A stretch of 64,000 nucleotides of DNA, from NCBI GenBank assembly GCA_018401705.1, contig JAGYKL010000014.1, forward strand, positions 30,542 to 94,541. The letters run 5' to 3'. Below are positions 55,220 to 63,655 of the stretch, piece by piece. The first letter of the stretch is position 1. The number at the start of each line of letters is the position of its first letter. Under the pieces are notes generated by a model. The model was not told the origin of the DNA. It saw nothing but the letters and a program-made list of their open reading frames with translations, and made no database searches. Origin of the DNA: Bacteroidia bacterium. GTDB lineage: Bacteria; Bacteroidota; Bacteroidia; M30B66. The translations under genes and the position numbers were made by a program.

Positions 55220-55341
55220 CGTATATCGTATTACGTATTACGTATATCGTACATCGTACATCGTATTACGTACATCGTATTACGTACATCGTATTACGTA
55301 CATCGTATTACGTACAACGTATTGCGTATTACGTATTACGA
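55220..55341. repeat. heptamer tandem-repeat array 2
   Basis: About 17 contiguous 7-bp units TATATCG, TATTACG, TATTACG, TATATCG, TACATCG, TACATCG, then alternating TATTACG/TACATCG, ending TACAACG, TATTGCG, TATTACG, TATTACG. The alternation gives a 14-bp superperiod, as in array 1 at 26.6 kb, and TATTACG/TATTGCG units are shared. It lies between rnd and the HNH gene, both on the minus strand. Confidence 0.93.
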
Positions 55342-55441
55342 TAATTTTGCCCTTTGCTTTCTTTGAGTGAATAACCTTTCACAAATTCAAGTGCTCGGGA
55401 AAATGATTAGTTGAATGAGCTAAATGCAAATTGGAAACTAA

Positions 55442-56425
55442 TCAAAGCAATTGAAATGTATTCTTTCTATGCCAGGTTAAAAAGTCAATTGAAGGAGCAA
55501 ACTCCTTTCTTTCTGGCAGCAGCAATGGCTTCCGATTAAACTGACTTAATGAGTAGCTTGAGTTTTTATCTTCGATGAAAGTTTCAGAAATTATTACTTT
55601 ATAATCATCAGAAATTCCAATTAAGCCTCTATCAAATGCTCTATGCAAAGTAGGCGTTAGACAAATACCGTTTTGAATTGTGTCGATATGATTTAATGAC
55701 CAAGGTTGAATATGGCATGCGTCAACCATACTAACGCTTTTAGTCGAACTCACCTGAAGTCCACTAATTGCGCATCTATATTCATAAATTTTGGGGACAC
55801 GTTGTTTGAATAAAGTGCCTCTTACTTCATATTCCATCTCATCTTCAGATTCTTCTACCGCACCATTCAAAAATTTATTTTCTTGGAGTTCCAAATATGG
55901 CTTTGTTACAGCATTTATTTTCTGATATGACAATGTTGAATTTGGAAAATAGTGCCTGATAAGTAAAGCTCTAAGCAACTCACGCTCAATCGGATTAAGC
56001 ATAGCTTGATACAACTCTGGAGAGAGCCAAGCATATTCGATATATTCATTTAATGCTTTTAAACTTTTAGGTGAGTTACTAGAAGTAAGCATTCTTTCAT
56101 AACCTGGTATTGTTTTTAAATGCCATATTCCTGAACTTTTAAGGTGGTAAATTGGCATATGAATAAATAGCTGATTGCCATAATCAGGCGAAAGCTTCAA
56201 TCCAATTTTCTGAAAATAGGCCACTAATTCAGCACTAAACTCAATTCTGTTTTCAATGATTAACCCTTCTTGAAACATTTGTGCAACCGCCAATAGCAAG
56301 GCTATTTTATGAGGTGATGTAGAACCATGTTTCTGATTTGGCCTAAGATTAAGCAATTGTTTCTGAAGATGTTGTGTCAAATTTCTGTCAGTTTTGGTTT
56401 GTACTACGCGTGCAATTAGTCTCAA
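55442..56425 (-). CDS. HNH endonuclease domain protein
   Basis: 327 residues. An N-terminal 180-residue region (SPHKIALLLAVAQMFQEGLI, IPGYERMLTSSNSPKSLKAL) resembles the DNA-recognition part of McrA-like proteins. The C-terminal HNH domain is CAISGLQVSSTKSVSMVDAC, then HIQPWSLNHIDTIQNGICLT and HRAFDRGLIGI, with the paired histidines, Asn and terminal His expected of HNH nucleases; only one Cys pair element is clear. It may be a modification-dependent restriction enzyme or orphan nuclease. No methyltransferase partner is nearby. Confidence 0.82.
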   Translation of the reverse strand: MRLIARVVQTKTDRNLTQHLQKQLLNLRPNQKHGSTSPHKIALLLAVAQMFQEGLIIENRIEFSAELVAYFQKIGLKLSPDYGNQLFIHMPIYHLKSSGIWHLKTIPGYERMLTSSNSPKSLKALNEYIEYAWLSPELYQAMLNPIERELLRALLIRHYFPNSTLSYQKINAVTKPYLELQENKFLNGAVEESEDEMEYEVRGTLFKQRVPKIYEYRCAISGLQVSSTKSVSMVDACHIQPWSLNHIDTIQNGICLTPTLHRAFDRGLIGISDDYKVIISETFIEDKNSSYSLSQFNRKPLLLPERKEFAPSIDFLTWHRKNTFQLL

Positions 56426-56490
56426 TGATAAATAAAATCTATAAAGATTCTATGAACCTACTTGCTGAAACTTCATCCATAGAAAACTTA

Positions 56491-56982
56491 CTACTTCTTC
56501 GTTTTCCTCCACTCCCAAGGCGGAATTGGATGAGCGTCCTCAAAGTCCTGACTTAGTTGACCTGGCTTGTTTTTCCAGGCGATCGTAAGACAAATCCTTG
56601 AATACTTCTTAAAATGCCAGGCATATCCGGCTTTTACGATTTCTTTATTCACATTCCTGCCGTCAGGCAGAATTATTTCAGCAAGAAATCTTCCATATCG
56701 ATCTTTTGATTTCCAGCTTACTTCAACAATTTTCCCAAACACCAAATCAGAAAGAAAACCCTTGGCTTTTGTTCCAAAAGGCTGTTTTTTCTCAGGCGCG
56801 TCAATATGCTGAAGTCGCACCCTAACTTCTTTCCCCTGCATCATCACACCAATTGTGTCTCCATCCTGAACCGAAACAACCTTGCCTTTGAATGACTCCT
56901 GAATTTCAAATTTAAGGACTTCCCCCGCAGGGATTTGAACAGGAAAAATGAATAAAATGCAGAGAATGAATGAAAAGCGCAT
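56491..56982 (-). CDS. exported staphylococcal-nuclease-like protein carrying two compensating frameshifts
   Basis: Signal peptide (MRFSFILCILFIFPVQIPAG) and SNase OB-fold: KVVSVQDGDTI (metal Asp), VRVRLQHIDAPE (catalytic Arg, Asp), KSKDRYGRFLAEI (second Arg), YAWHFKKYS and the C-terminal PIPPWEWRKTKK. Between FKKYS and EDAHPIPP the frame reads RICLTIAWKNKPGQLSQDF, nonsense for the family. One base shift earlier it reads KDLSYDRLEKQARSTKSGL, the expected helix. So a 1-bp loss near 56598 (A-run) and a 2-bp loss near 56540 (G-run) cancel. The ATG at 56982 is chosen over a TTG two codons upstream. Confidence 0.88.
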   Translation of the reverse strand: MRFSFILCILFIFPVQIPAGEVLKFEIQESFKGKVVSVQDGDTIGVMMQGKEVRVRLQHIDAPEKKQPFGTKAKGFLSDLVFGKIVEVSWKSKDRYGRFLAEIILPDGRNVNKEIVKAGYAWHFKKYSRICLTIAWKNKPGQLSQDFEDAHPIPPWEWRKTKK

Positions 56983-56985
56983 GTG

Positions 56986-56993
56986 CAAAAGTA
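56986..56993 (-). promoter_or_regulatory. -7 box of the nuclease gene, 3 nt from ATG
   Basis: Minus-strand TACTTTTG, then CAC and the ATG at 56982. The divergent mutL promoter lies about 25 bp away. Confidence 0.4.
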
Positions 56994-57018
56994 AATAAAG
57001 AAACGTTGGGCTAATACT

Positions 57019-57026
57019 TACCTTTG
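57019..57026 (+). promoter_or_regulatory. -7 box of mutL
   Basis: TACCTTTG, a perfect TANNTTTG, ends 10 nt before the ATG at 57037. Confidence 0.4.
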
Positions 57027-57036
57027 CGGCTTAATT

Positions 57037-58836
57037 ATGTCACAAATAATTCAACTACTTCCCGAACATGTAGCCAACCAGATTGCCGCCGGCGAAGTGG
57101 TTCAACGTCCCTCCAGTGCTGTTAAGGAATTGATGGAGAACTCAGTAGATTCTGGCGCAGACACCATCCAGCTAATCATTAAAGACGGCGGCCGCTCACT
57201 CATTCAGGTCATTGACAATGGTTGCGGCATGAACGACTTCGATGCCAGATTATGTTTTGCAAGGCACGCTACCTCTAAAATTCGTGAAGCAAACGACTTA
57301 TGGGAAATTCGTACGATGGGTTTTCGTGGCGAAGCCATGGCTTCTATCGCTGCAATTGCTCAGATAGAAATGAAAACCCGACTCAAAGGTGAAGAACTTG
57401 GCACTTTGGTCGAAATTGAAGGTAGCGAAGTTAAATTACTAGAGCCTTGTGCTTGCTCAGAAGGAACTTCGATCTCTGTTAAGAATCTGTTTTTTAATGT
57501 GCCTGCAAGGCGAAATTTCCTAAAATCAAACCCTGTTGAAACTCGCCATATCATTGATGAATTTCAAAGAATAGCTTTGGCTTTTCCAGAGATCTCATTT
57601 TCGATGATAAATAACGGACAAGAGGTTTACCGCCTACCAGCTTCTAATTTCAAACAAAGAATTGTTGGATTGTTCGGAGCAACGATGAATCAGAAGCTAC
57701 TTACTGTTACTGAAGACACAACAGTTATCAGAATCTCTGGTTTCATTGGTAAGCCTGAAGCAGCGCGAAAAACGCGCGGAGAGCAGTTTTTCTTCATCAA
57801 CAATAGATTCATTAAGAATTCATATCTCAACCATGCCGTTTCATCTGCTTTTCAGGATTTAATTTCATCAGATAATTACCCTGTCTATTTCATTCGTTTT
57901 GAGATTGATCCATCTAAAATTGATGTAAATATTCATCCAACGAAAACAGAAATTAAGTTTGAGGATGAACGTTCTGTATATGCAATACTTAAGTCGGCAG
58001 TGAGAAAGGCAATTGCGTCATTTTCACTTTCTCCAACTTTAGATTTTGATCATGAACAAGCCTTTGATATTCCCCTGCCCGGGGGAAGGGAAATCAAGTC
58101 ACCCGAAATAAAGGTAAATCCAGAATACAATCCATTCAATACCTCACAGCCTGCTTATCAGCGCAAACCGATGGATGAAATTGGGCGCTTAAGTAAAGCT
58201 AGATGGGAAGATGTTGCTGGTAATCCTCAAGTTGAGACAACTCAATTTATTCAAAAGGAGGCCGAAAAAATAAGTCCATGGCTCTTACACTCGAAATATA
58301 TCTGCTGCCAAATAAAAAGTGGCTTGATGATCATCGACTTTCAGAGAGCAATAGAAAGAATCAGCTTTGAAAATTTTTTAGGGAATAACGGAGAATCTCA
58401 TAGCAATCCTTCTCAGCAATTGCTTTTTCCTATTCAGAAGGAGTTTAATGCAGCTGACTTCACTTTAATATCTGGTCTCATGGAAGAATTGCTGCAATTG
58501 GGTTTTGATTTATCTCCTTTTGGAAGTCGCAGCATTGCCATTCAAGGAGTTCCTGCAAGCATTCAGGACCTTGACGTTTCAATTGTATTAGATAAAATTC
58601 TGGAAGAATTTAAAAATACAGAACAGCAGATTCGTTTAAATAAAAAAGAAGAATTAGCGAAAAGTCTTGCTAAACAAGCGGCACGATATTCCAAACCACC
58701 AGGAAGTCCCGAAAAGATGACAAGCATCGTTGATACACTCTTTGCTTGCTCAAATCCTAACTACTCTCCTTCAGGAAAAGCAATTATCAATACGATTAGT
58801 TTGGAGGAATTAGCTTCACGATTTACCGGAGCTTGA
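57037..58836 (+). CDS. mutL: DNA mismatch repair protein MutL
   Basis: 599 residues. GHKL ATPase: IAAGEVVQRPSSAVKELMEN, VIDNGCGMN, FRGEAMASIAAI, then the conserved transducer segment FFFINNRFIKNSYLNHAV and IDVNIHPTKTEI. The C-terminal dimerisation domain follows a linker. The expected endonuclease motif DQHA(X)2E(X)4E reads DFQRAIERISFE here, and a CPHGRP-like zinc site is absent (ACSNPNYSPSGKAI), as I recall for Bacteroidota MutL. It therefore may lack nicking activity. It is divergent from the nuclease gene and followed by a small membrane protein. Confidence 0.95.
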   Translation: MSQIIQLLPEHVANQIAAGEVVQRPSSAVKELMENSVDSGADTIQLIIKDGGRSLIQVIDNGCGMNDFDARLCFARHATSKIREANDLWEIRTMGFRGEAMASIAAIAQIEMKTRLKGEELGTLVEIEGSEVKLLEPCACSEGTSISVKNLFFNVPARRNFLKSNPVETRHIIDEFQRIALAFPEISFSMINNGQEVYRLPASNFKQRIVGLFGATMNQKLLTVTEDTTVIRISGFIGKPEAARKTRGEQFFFINNRFIKNSYLNHAVSSAFQDLISSDNYPVYFIRFEIDPSKIDVNIHPTKTEIKFEDERSVYAILKSAVRKAIASFSLSPTLDFDHEQAFDIPLPGGREIKSPEIKVNPEYNPFNTSQPAYQRKPMDEIGRLSKARWEDVAGNPQVETTQFIQKEAEKISPWLLHSKYICCQIKSGLMIIDFQRAIERISFENFLGNNGESHSNPSQQLLFPIQKEFNAADFTLISGLMEELLQLGFDLSPFGSRSIAIQGVPASIQDLDVSIVLDKILEEFKNTEQQIRLNKKEELAKSLAKQAARYSKPPGSPEKMTSIVDTLFACSNPNYSPSGKAIINTISLEELASRFTGA

Positions 58837-58904
58837 CCCAATATCCGTACATAAAATATTCTTTCTGTATTTTTTTAATGATATATTTGAATAAAAGCAA
58901 CACA

Positions 58905-59270
58905 ATGCGTTATAAGGAGATAAACACTCATAATCTGAAAGTGAAACTGAATTTGTATGGATACAGATTCAACGAAAGTGACAACAATATCACCTTTTAC
59001 CCTACTATTGTAAATCCTGTAGAAATCTCATTTGGCGAAAAAAGAATCAAGGTTCAGGGCTACTTTTTAAGAACACGATTTTTTAACCGTATTGAACTTA
59101 GCTTTTTAGCTTACGTTATTATGCTTTTACTTTCGATAGAGCTAGAAGGACAAAAAGGCTTAATTCTTAGTGTTTTTTCAGGGGTGATGATGTTCGTTCT
59201 GGCTGTTTTATTTATCCGGCTTGAGATATTAAAATCAAGGATTTACAGCTGGCTTGAGCAAGCTTGTTGA
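58905..59270 (+). CDS. small two-helix membrane protein
   Basis: 121 residues from the ATG at 58905 (MRYKEINTHNLKVKLNLYGY); an earlier in-frame TTG overlaps mutL by 4 bp. An N-terminal beta-rich cytoplasmic part (NITFYPTIVNPVEISFGEKR) is followed by two membrane helices (FLAYVIMLLLSIEL, GLILSVFSGVMMFVLAVLFI) and a charged end. No family recognised. Its position 68 bp after mutL leaves an operon possible. Confidence 0.7.
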   Translation: MRYKEINTHNLKVKLNLYGYRFNESDNNITFYPTIVNPVEISFGEKRIKVQGYFLRTRFFNRIELSFLAYVIMLLLSIELEGQKGLILSVFSGVMMFVLAVLFIRLEILKSRIYSWLEQAC

Positions 59271-59313
59271 TAATAATTGATTTATTTTAAGGGAGGATTT
59301 CATTCCATAAATC

Positions 59314-59321
59314 TATTTTTG
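59314..59321 (+). promoter_or_regulatory. -7 box of rpe, 4 nt from ATG
   Basis: TATTTTTG, then TGGC and the ATG at 59326. This predicts a nearly leaderless rpe transcript. Confidence 0.4.
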
Positions 59322-59325
59322 TGGC

Positions 59326-59973
59326 ATGAGACATCTGCTTGCACCTTCCATTCTTTCTGCTGACTTCAATAATCTCAGTAAAGACATACAGTTAATCAAT
59401 GAGAGTGAAGCCGATTGGTTTCATGTTGATGTGATGGATGGTGTTTTTGTCCCAAACATCTCGTTTGGCTTTCCAATTCTAAAGCATGTAAAGAAAATAT
59501 CTCAAAAACCTTTAGATGTGCATTTAATGATTGTGAATCCGGAAAGGTATATAGAAGAATTTGCAAAAGCCGGAGCTGATGTTATTACAGTGCATTATGA
59601 AGCCTGCGTGCATTTGCATAGAATTTTGCAAAGTATTCGTTCTCTGGGAATAAAAGCAGGTGTGGCAATTAATCCAGCTACTCCTGTGAGTGTTTTGGAA
59701 GATGTGCTAAATGATGCCGACTTATTCCTAGTTATGAGTGTTAATCCAGGCTTCGGTGGACAGAAGTTCATTCCAAGAACGATAGATAAAATTCGCCAAC
59801 TTAGAATAGACTTAGATGAAGCAGGAAGCAAAGCTGTTATTGAGGTAGATGGTGGTGTTGATGCAACCAATTACAAGTCAGTTATTGATGCTGGTGCTGA
59901 CGTGATTGTTGCAGGAAGTGCGGTATTCAACATGCCCGAACCTAGAGAAGCAATTAAGAATCTTAAAGCTTAA
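59326..59973 (+). CDS. rpe: ribulose-phosphate 3-epimerase
   Basis: 215 residues, the standard size. TIM-barrel enzyme of the pentose phosphate pathway interconverting ribulose 5-phosphate and xylulose 5-phosphate. LAPSILSADF, WFHVDVMDGVFVPN, LDVHLMIVNPE, SVNPGFGGQKF and IEVDGGVD are the metal and phosphate motifs. Convergent with truA, 13 bp apart. Confidence 0.96.
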   Translation: MRHLLAPSILSADFNNLSKDIQLINESEADWFHVDVMDGVFVPNISFGFPILKHVKKISQKPLDVHLMIVNPERYIEEFAKAGADVITVHYEACVHLHRILQSIRSLGIKAGVAINPATPVSVLEDVLNDADLFLVMSVNPGFGGQKFIPRTIDKIRQLRIDLDEAGSKAVIEVDGGVDATNYKSVIDAGADVIVAGSAVFNMPEPREAIKNLKA

Positions 59974-59986
59974 TCTGACCAACAAA

Positions 59987-60739
59987 CTACAATCTAATTC
60001 CTTCAGGGTACTCAATTTCAGTTAAAAACAGACCGCAAGCAGCTACACTAATCCCTGCTTTTGATCTGCTTTTAGAGGCAAGTATATCTGTGATTGCCTC
60101 CGGCTGAATTTTGCCCTCCCCTACTTCAAGCAAAGTTCCAACTATTGCTCTTACCATGTTTCTCAAAAAGCGATTAGCTTTTATGGTAAAAATGTAAATT
60201 CCTTCTGATTCTTCTTTCCAATGAATGTAATCTAGTCGGCAAATATTTGTCTTAGCATTTGTTTGACGCTTTGAAAAACAAGAGAAGTCTTTTTCGCCAA
60301 TTAACAATTTACCTGCTTCATTCATACGATTAATGTCTAAATCAGCATGGTGATAATGAGCTAAGCCCTCTAAAAAAGGATCCCTCATTTTCATAATGCG
60401 GTAAGTATAAGTTCTAGAATAGGCAGAAAATCTAGCATGAGCTTCGGGTTTTACTTGAAATAATTCAAGAAACAAGATTCCTTTCAATTTGAGACTATTT
60501 AATCTTCCTACTAATAGTTGCTCATCTTGAATAACACCATCATGAACATCAAAATGAAGGAAAAAATCAGATGCATGAACTCCAGCATCTGTTCTTCCGC
60601 AACCTGTTGTTTCGATATCACAACGAAGAATCAGGCTTAGTGATTCATTGATGACTTGCTGCACACTAATAGCATCAGGCTGAATTTGCCAACCATGATA
60701 AGCTCCACCATGATACTGAATTCTTAAAAAGTATCGCAT
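59987..60739 (-). CDS. truA: tRNA pseudouridine synthase A
   Basis: 250 residues from the ATG at 60739; an in-frame TTG two codons earlier is not needed. TruA makes pseudouridine at positions 38-40 of tRNA anticodon arms. The catalytic aspartate D51 is in CGRTDAGVHA. YSRTYTYRI and FLRNMVRAIVGTLL are conserved. Normal length. A TATATTTG box ends 3 nt before the start. Confidence 0.95.
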   Translation of the reverse strand: MRYFLRIQYHGGAYHGWQIQPDAISVQQVINESLSLILRCDIETTGCGRTDAGVHASDFFLHFDVHDGVIQDEQLLVGRLNSLKLKGILFLELFQVKPEAHARFSAYSRTYTYRIMKMRDPFLEGLAHYHHADLDINRMNEAGKLLIGEKDFSCFSKRQTNAKTNICRLDYIHWKEESEGIYIFTIKANRFLRNMVRAIVGTLLEVGEGKIQPEAITDILASKSRSKAGISVAACGLFLTEIEYPEGIRL

Positions 60740-60742
60740 GCG

Positions 60743-60750
60743 CAAATATA
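60743..60750 (-). promoter_or_regulatory. -7 box of truA, 3 nt from ATG
   Basis: Minus-strand TATATTTG, then CGC and the ATG at 60739. Confidence 0.42.
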
Positions 60751-60952
60751 AGTCGATGGATGTTTCCTTTTCACTTATTTATATCGACTCTAAACAGTTC
60801 TGCATGAGTTATAAATACAGATTTTCAGCATGTTTCCATTTTCAGTCATTTTGATACAGCCAAATTTCTCAAGCTTTTAGACTCAAAAACCAAAAACATT
60901 AATTGGATTCACCTTGTTTAACAATTTAGCTTTAAACATTAAACAAAATACT

Positions 60953-61699
60953 ATGGAAACAACTTTAGCAAACATTGTGAACATCCCTGTTGATGATCCA
61001 ATTGCATTTACATTTTTTACTGGTTACATGGCCATGTTGGCTGCTTCAGTGTTTTTCTTTGCAGAAAGAGGGCAAGTTAACGGCAAGTGGAAATTATCTA
61101 TGTTGGTGTCTGCATTAATTACCGGTATTGCAGCAGTGCATTATTACTACATGAGGGATTATTACTTAGCTACAGGAGAAACACCAACAGCCTTGCGTTA
61201 TATCGACTGGACACTTACAGTTCCATTGATGTGTGTTGAGTTTTATTTATTAACCAAGGCAGCCGGAGCTACCACAAGTTTATTGTGGAAGTTAATTCTA
61301 GCATCTGTTTGGATGCTTGTAACCGGATATATTGGAGAAGCATTCTCTGACGGCTCAAGCGGACATTCTGTACTATGGGGTGTGCTTTCAACAGTTGGTT
61401 ATGCTTATGTTCTTTACACTGCCTGGTTGGGAGAAGTTGCTCAACTTGCCAAGAAATCAGGAGATCCTGCAGTTGTAAAAGGAATTCGTGCACTGGCGTG
61501 GTTCGTTTTAGTAGGATGGGCTATTTATCCAATAGGCTACATGTGCATGCCTGGCGGATGGTTGAATACAGGATTAGGCTGGGATTCTGCTAATATTGAC
61601 CTCTTCTATAATATTGCTGATGCAATAAATAAGATTGGTTTCGGCTTAGTAGTGTATGGAATAGCAGTTTCAAGTCAAGCTAAAACAGTAACTGCTTAA
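60953..61699 (+). CDS. proteorhodopsin, light-driven proton pump
   Basis: 248 residues, seven helices. Helix C reads RYIDWTLTVPLMCVEF: proton acceptor D85, T89 and donor E96 form the DTE pattern of outward proton pumps (GPR D97/T101/E108). H63 (AAVHYYYMRD) is the Asp-partner His and R82 the conserved Arg. K227 in DAINKIGFG is the retinal Schiff-base lysine. The spectral-tuning position is M93, as in green-tuned flavobacterial pumps. I chose the ATG at 60953 over an in-frame TTG at 60914. No carotenoid or retinal genes (blh, crt) are in the window. A strong terminator follows, so it is monocistronic. Confidence 0.96.
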   Translation: METTLANIVNIPVDDPIAFTFFTGYMAMLAASVFFFAERGQVNGKWKLSMLVSALITGIAAVHYYYMRDYYLATGETPTALRYIDWTLTVPLMCVEFYLLTKAAGATTSLLWKLILASVWMLVTGYIGEAFSDGSSGHSVLWGVLSTVGYAYVLYTAWLGEVAQLAKKSGDPAVVKGIRALAWFVLVGWAIYPIGYMCMPGGWLNTGLGWDSANIDLFYNIADAINKIGFGLVVYGIAVSSQAKTVTA

Positions 61700-61754
61700 T
61701 ACTGAAGTGTGCTTTTGTAAACAATTAAATCGTTTATAGCAAACTCCAACAACT

Positions 61755-61805
61755 TTTAAAGGGTGAAGGATTTGAAGATCAAATCCTTCACCCTTTAAAT
61801 TTTTT
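61755..61805 (+). terminator. strong intrinsic terminator of the rhodopsin gene
   Basis: A perfect 19-bp stem (TTTAAAGGGTGAAGGATTT paired with its complement), loop GAAGATC, and a trailing T-run, 55 bp after the stop codon. Confidence 0.95.
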
Positions 61806-62248
61806 ATCAAAATAGAATCATTCAAGCAAATATCAAGGTTCGCTATTATTTATAAATGCAAATTGAATCTTACTTTAATTGGTTTAATAAAATTAGATTA
61901 CTAAAGCTTGGGAAAATTAGAAAGAAGATACTCATGGTCAATGAAATTCTAGTTCTAAATTATATGTCGATGAAAATAATTTAAACGAGCATGCTGGTAA
62001 TGAATTTACCCTTTCTAGCTGGTATAAATTTCTTCTTATTTACAGCTTCAGCGAAATTTAAGACTTGATAAACATTGGATATCTGACTTAGAAAAGCTTT
62101 TAAGATTAAAAGTGTATTTACAACCACTTAAATTCGTTACACCATGCTAACTAAGATTGAAATTAATGAAAACCATACAGGGATGTAGGTTTAGATTAAT
62201 TTTAAACAGAAGCAAATCAAGTAGAATATAAATTCAAGCTCTGAAAAT
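61806..62248. other. intergenic region without recognised gene
   Basis: About 440 bp of A/T-rich DNA between the rhodopsin terminator and the VF530 gene. No open frame of coding quality and no RNA gene seen. Confidence 0.45.
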
Positions 62249-62479
62249 CTATTCCTGAAGCATTCTCAAATAAAACTGCTCAACCTTCTTCCTTGCCCAA
62301 TCAGTCTTTCTAAGAAATTTAAGACTTGAATTCACACTTGGATTCTCGTGAAAACAATTCATCTTAAGCTGTTCATCAAGAGCCTTCCAGCCATAGCGTT
62401 CTTGAAGGTCTTCCACCATCTTTTTGAGGGTAATGCCGTGAAGTGGATTGTTTACTTGTTCTAGCGGTTTATCTGACAT
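62249..62479 (-). CDS. VF530 (DUF2132) family small DNA-binding-type protein
   Basis: 76 residues. NNPLHGITLKKMVEDLQERY, then GWKALDEQLKMNCF and ENPSVNSSLKFLRKTDWARK, match the VF530 family, whose structure suggests DNA binding. It starts 9 bp after the end of the barrel-protein gene on the same strand and may be co-transcribed with it. Confidence 0.9.
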   Translation of the reverse strand: MSDKPLEQVNNPLHGITLKKMVEDLQERYGWKALDEQLKMNCFHENPSVNSSLKFLRKTDWARKKVEQFYLRMLQE

Positions 62480-62488
62480 TCAGTTATC

Positions 62489-63655
62489 CTAAAAGGTTTT
62501 ACTTACGCCTAAGGTAAGACCATAGGATAAATATCTCTGATTAATTCCAGAAGCTTTATCAAAAACCGATTTTAAAGACCCTCGATATTCAGTTCTGGTG
62601 AATATTGCTAAGCCCGGACTTAAATAATAGTTAAGATCTAATCCCGCTCTGGCGTTAATCATCATTGAATTGAAGGTTTGCACATCACGCAAGTCAACAA
62701 ACTCGAACAATTGTGGATCTAGATAATAGCCTCTTCTCTCTCTCAAAAAGCCAAGTGAAGCTCCTGCATGAATTCCGGCAGTTAACCTACCTGACAAAGG
62801 AATCTCATAGCTTATACTTAGAGGAATTTCAACATACGATAACATCGTTTTTGAATTGAATTCACTTGAATTAGCTTCAACCTCTCCTTCAACGCTTGTT
62901 GTGTCAAACACTAAAATAGTATCGGTAAAATATTCTGTATTGTAATTCTGGTATTCATTCCCCTGAATATAGCTATTGTATGGTGTTAACAATGTGTCAA
63001 ACACAAGTGAATTATAATTTGAAACAGAAATAACATCGCCTTTCAAGTAAGCATTATAGTTTGTCTTTTCTCCATACTGATTTAGCTCTAAACCAGAATT
63101 GATTGTCCAGTTATTCAATCTGTATTTTACACCAAAACCATAAGAAACGAACCAGGTTGAATTCTCCTCAGCCTCTCGTCTGCTTTCGTATTCTTTATAT
63201 TGATTAGCACTTAACTTTTTGTTGACGTAAAAAACTGATGTACTTAATTCGTACTGGAATACATTCTTTCGATGATTTTTTATTGGCGAAAAAGCTGGCT
63301 GTAAATTGTCGATACTAATTTCTTTATCATCAATCAATAATTGAGAATTAAAAGAAAGCGCATTTAAAGAAATTAACTGGGTTTTAGAATTTGCTTCAGT
63401 TGAATTTAGTTTGCTTGACATTTTGTCTGGATAAGCAGTATTTATAATAGATTCTTGAACTTCATCACTAACACTGCTTAAATCACCAGAAAATTCTTGA
63501 GCATTTATTGGATTCGATTTAGTTTCACTTGAATAATTTAAATTTTTTGCTTTATTTGTTTCAATAGATTTATTCTGCTCAACAGAATTATTTACCAGTT
63601 CACTGGATTGATTTTCTTCATTTGCCTTTTCGACCTTCCTTTGCTCATCTACCAT
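62489..63655 (-). CDS. outer-membrane barrel protein (PorT-like), C-terminal part of a longer frameshifted gene
   Basis: 388 residues visible from an ATG that is unlikely to be the true start. The first 120 residues are a polar, Asn/Ser/Glu-rich linker. From about 130 onward alternating strands (FQYELSTSVFYVNKKLSANQ, WFVSYGFGVKYRLNNWTINS, YVEIPLSISYEIPLSGRLTA, RAGLDLNYYLSPGLAIFTRT) form a beta-barrel ending LTLGVSKTF. A frame lacking any stop continues upstream from 63656 to the window end in a different frame with the same composition, so one inserted base near 63657 (A-run) would join them. Confidence 0.82.
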   Translation of the reverse strand: MVDEQRKVEKANEENQSSELVNNSVEQNKSIETNKAKNLNYSSETKSNPINAQEFSGDLSSVSDEVQESIINTAYPDKMSSKLNSTEANSKTQLISLNALSFNSQLLIDDKEISIDNLQPAFSPIKNHRKNVFQYELSTSVFYVNKKLSANQYKEYESRREAEENSTWFVSYGFGVKYRLNNWTINSGLELNQYGEKTNYNAYLKGDVISVSNYNSLVFDTLLTPYNSYIQGNEYQNYNTEYFTDTILVFDTTSVEGEVEANSSEFNSKTMLSYVEIPLSISYEIPLSGRLTAGIHAGASLGFLRERRGYYLDPQLFEFVDLRDVQTFNSMMINARAGLDLNYYLSPGLAIFTRTEYRGSLKSVFDKASGINQRYLSYGLTLGVSKTF

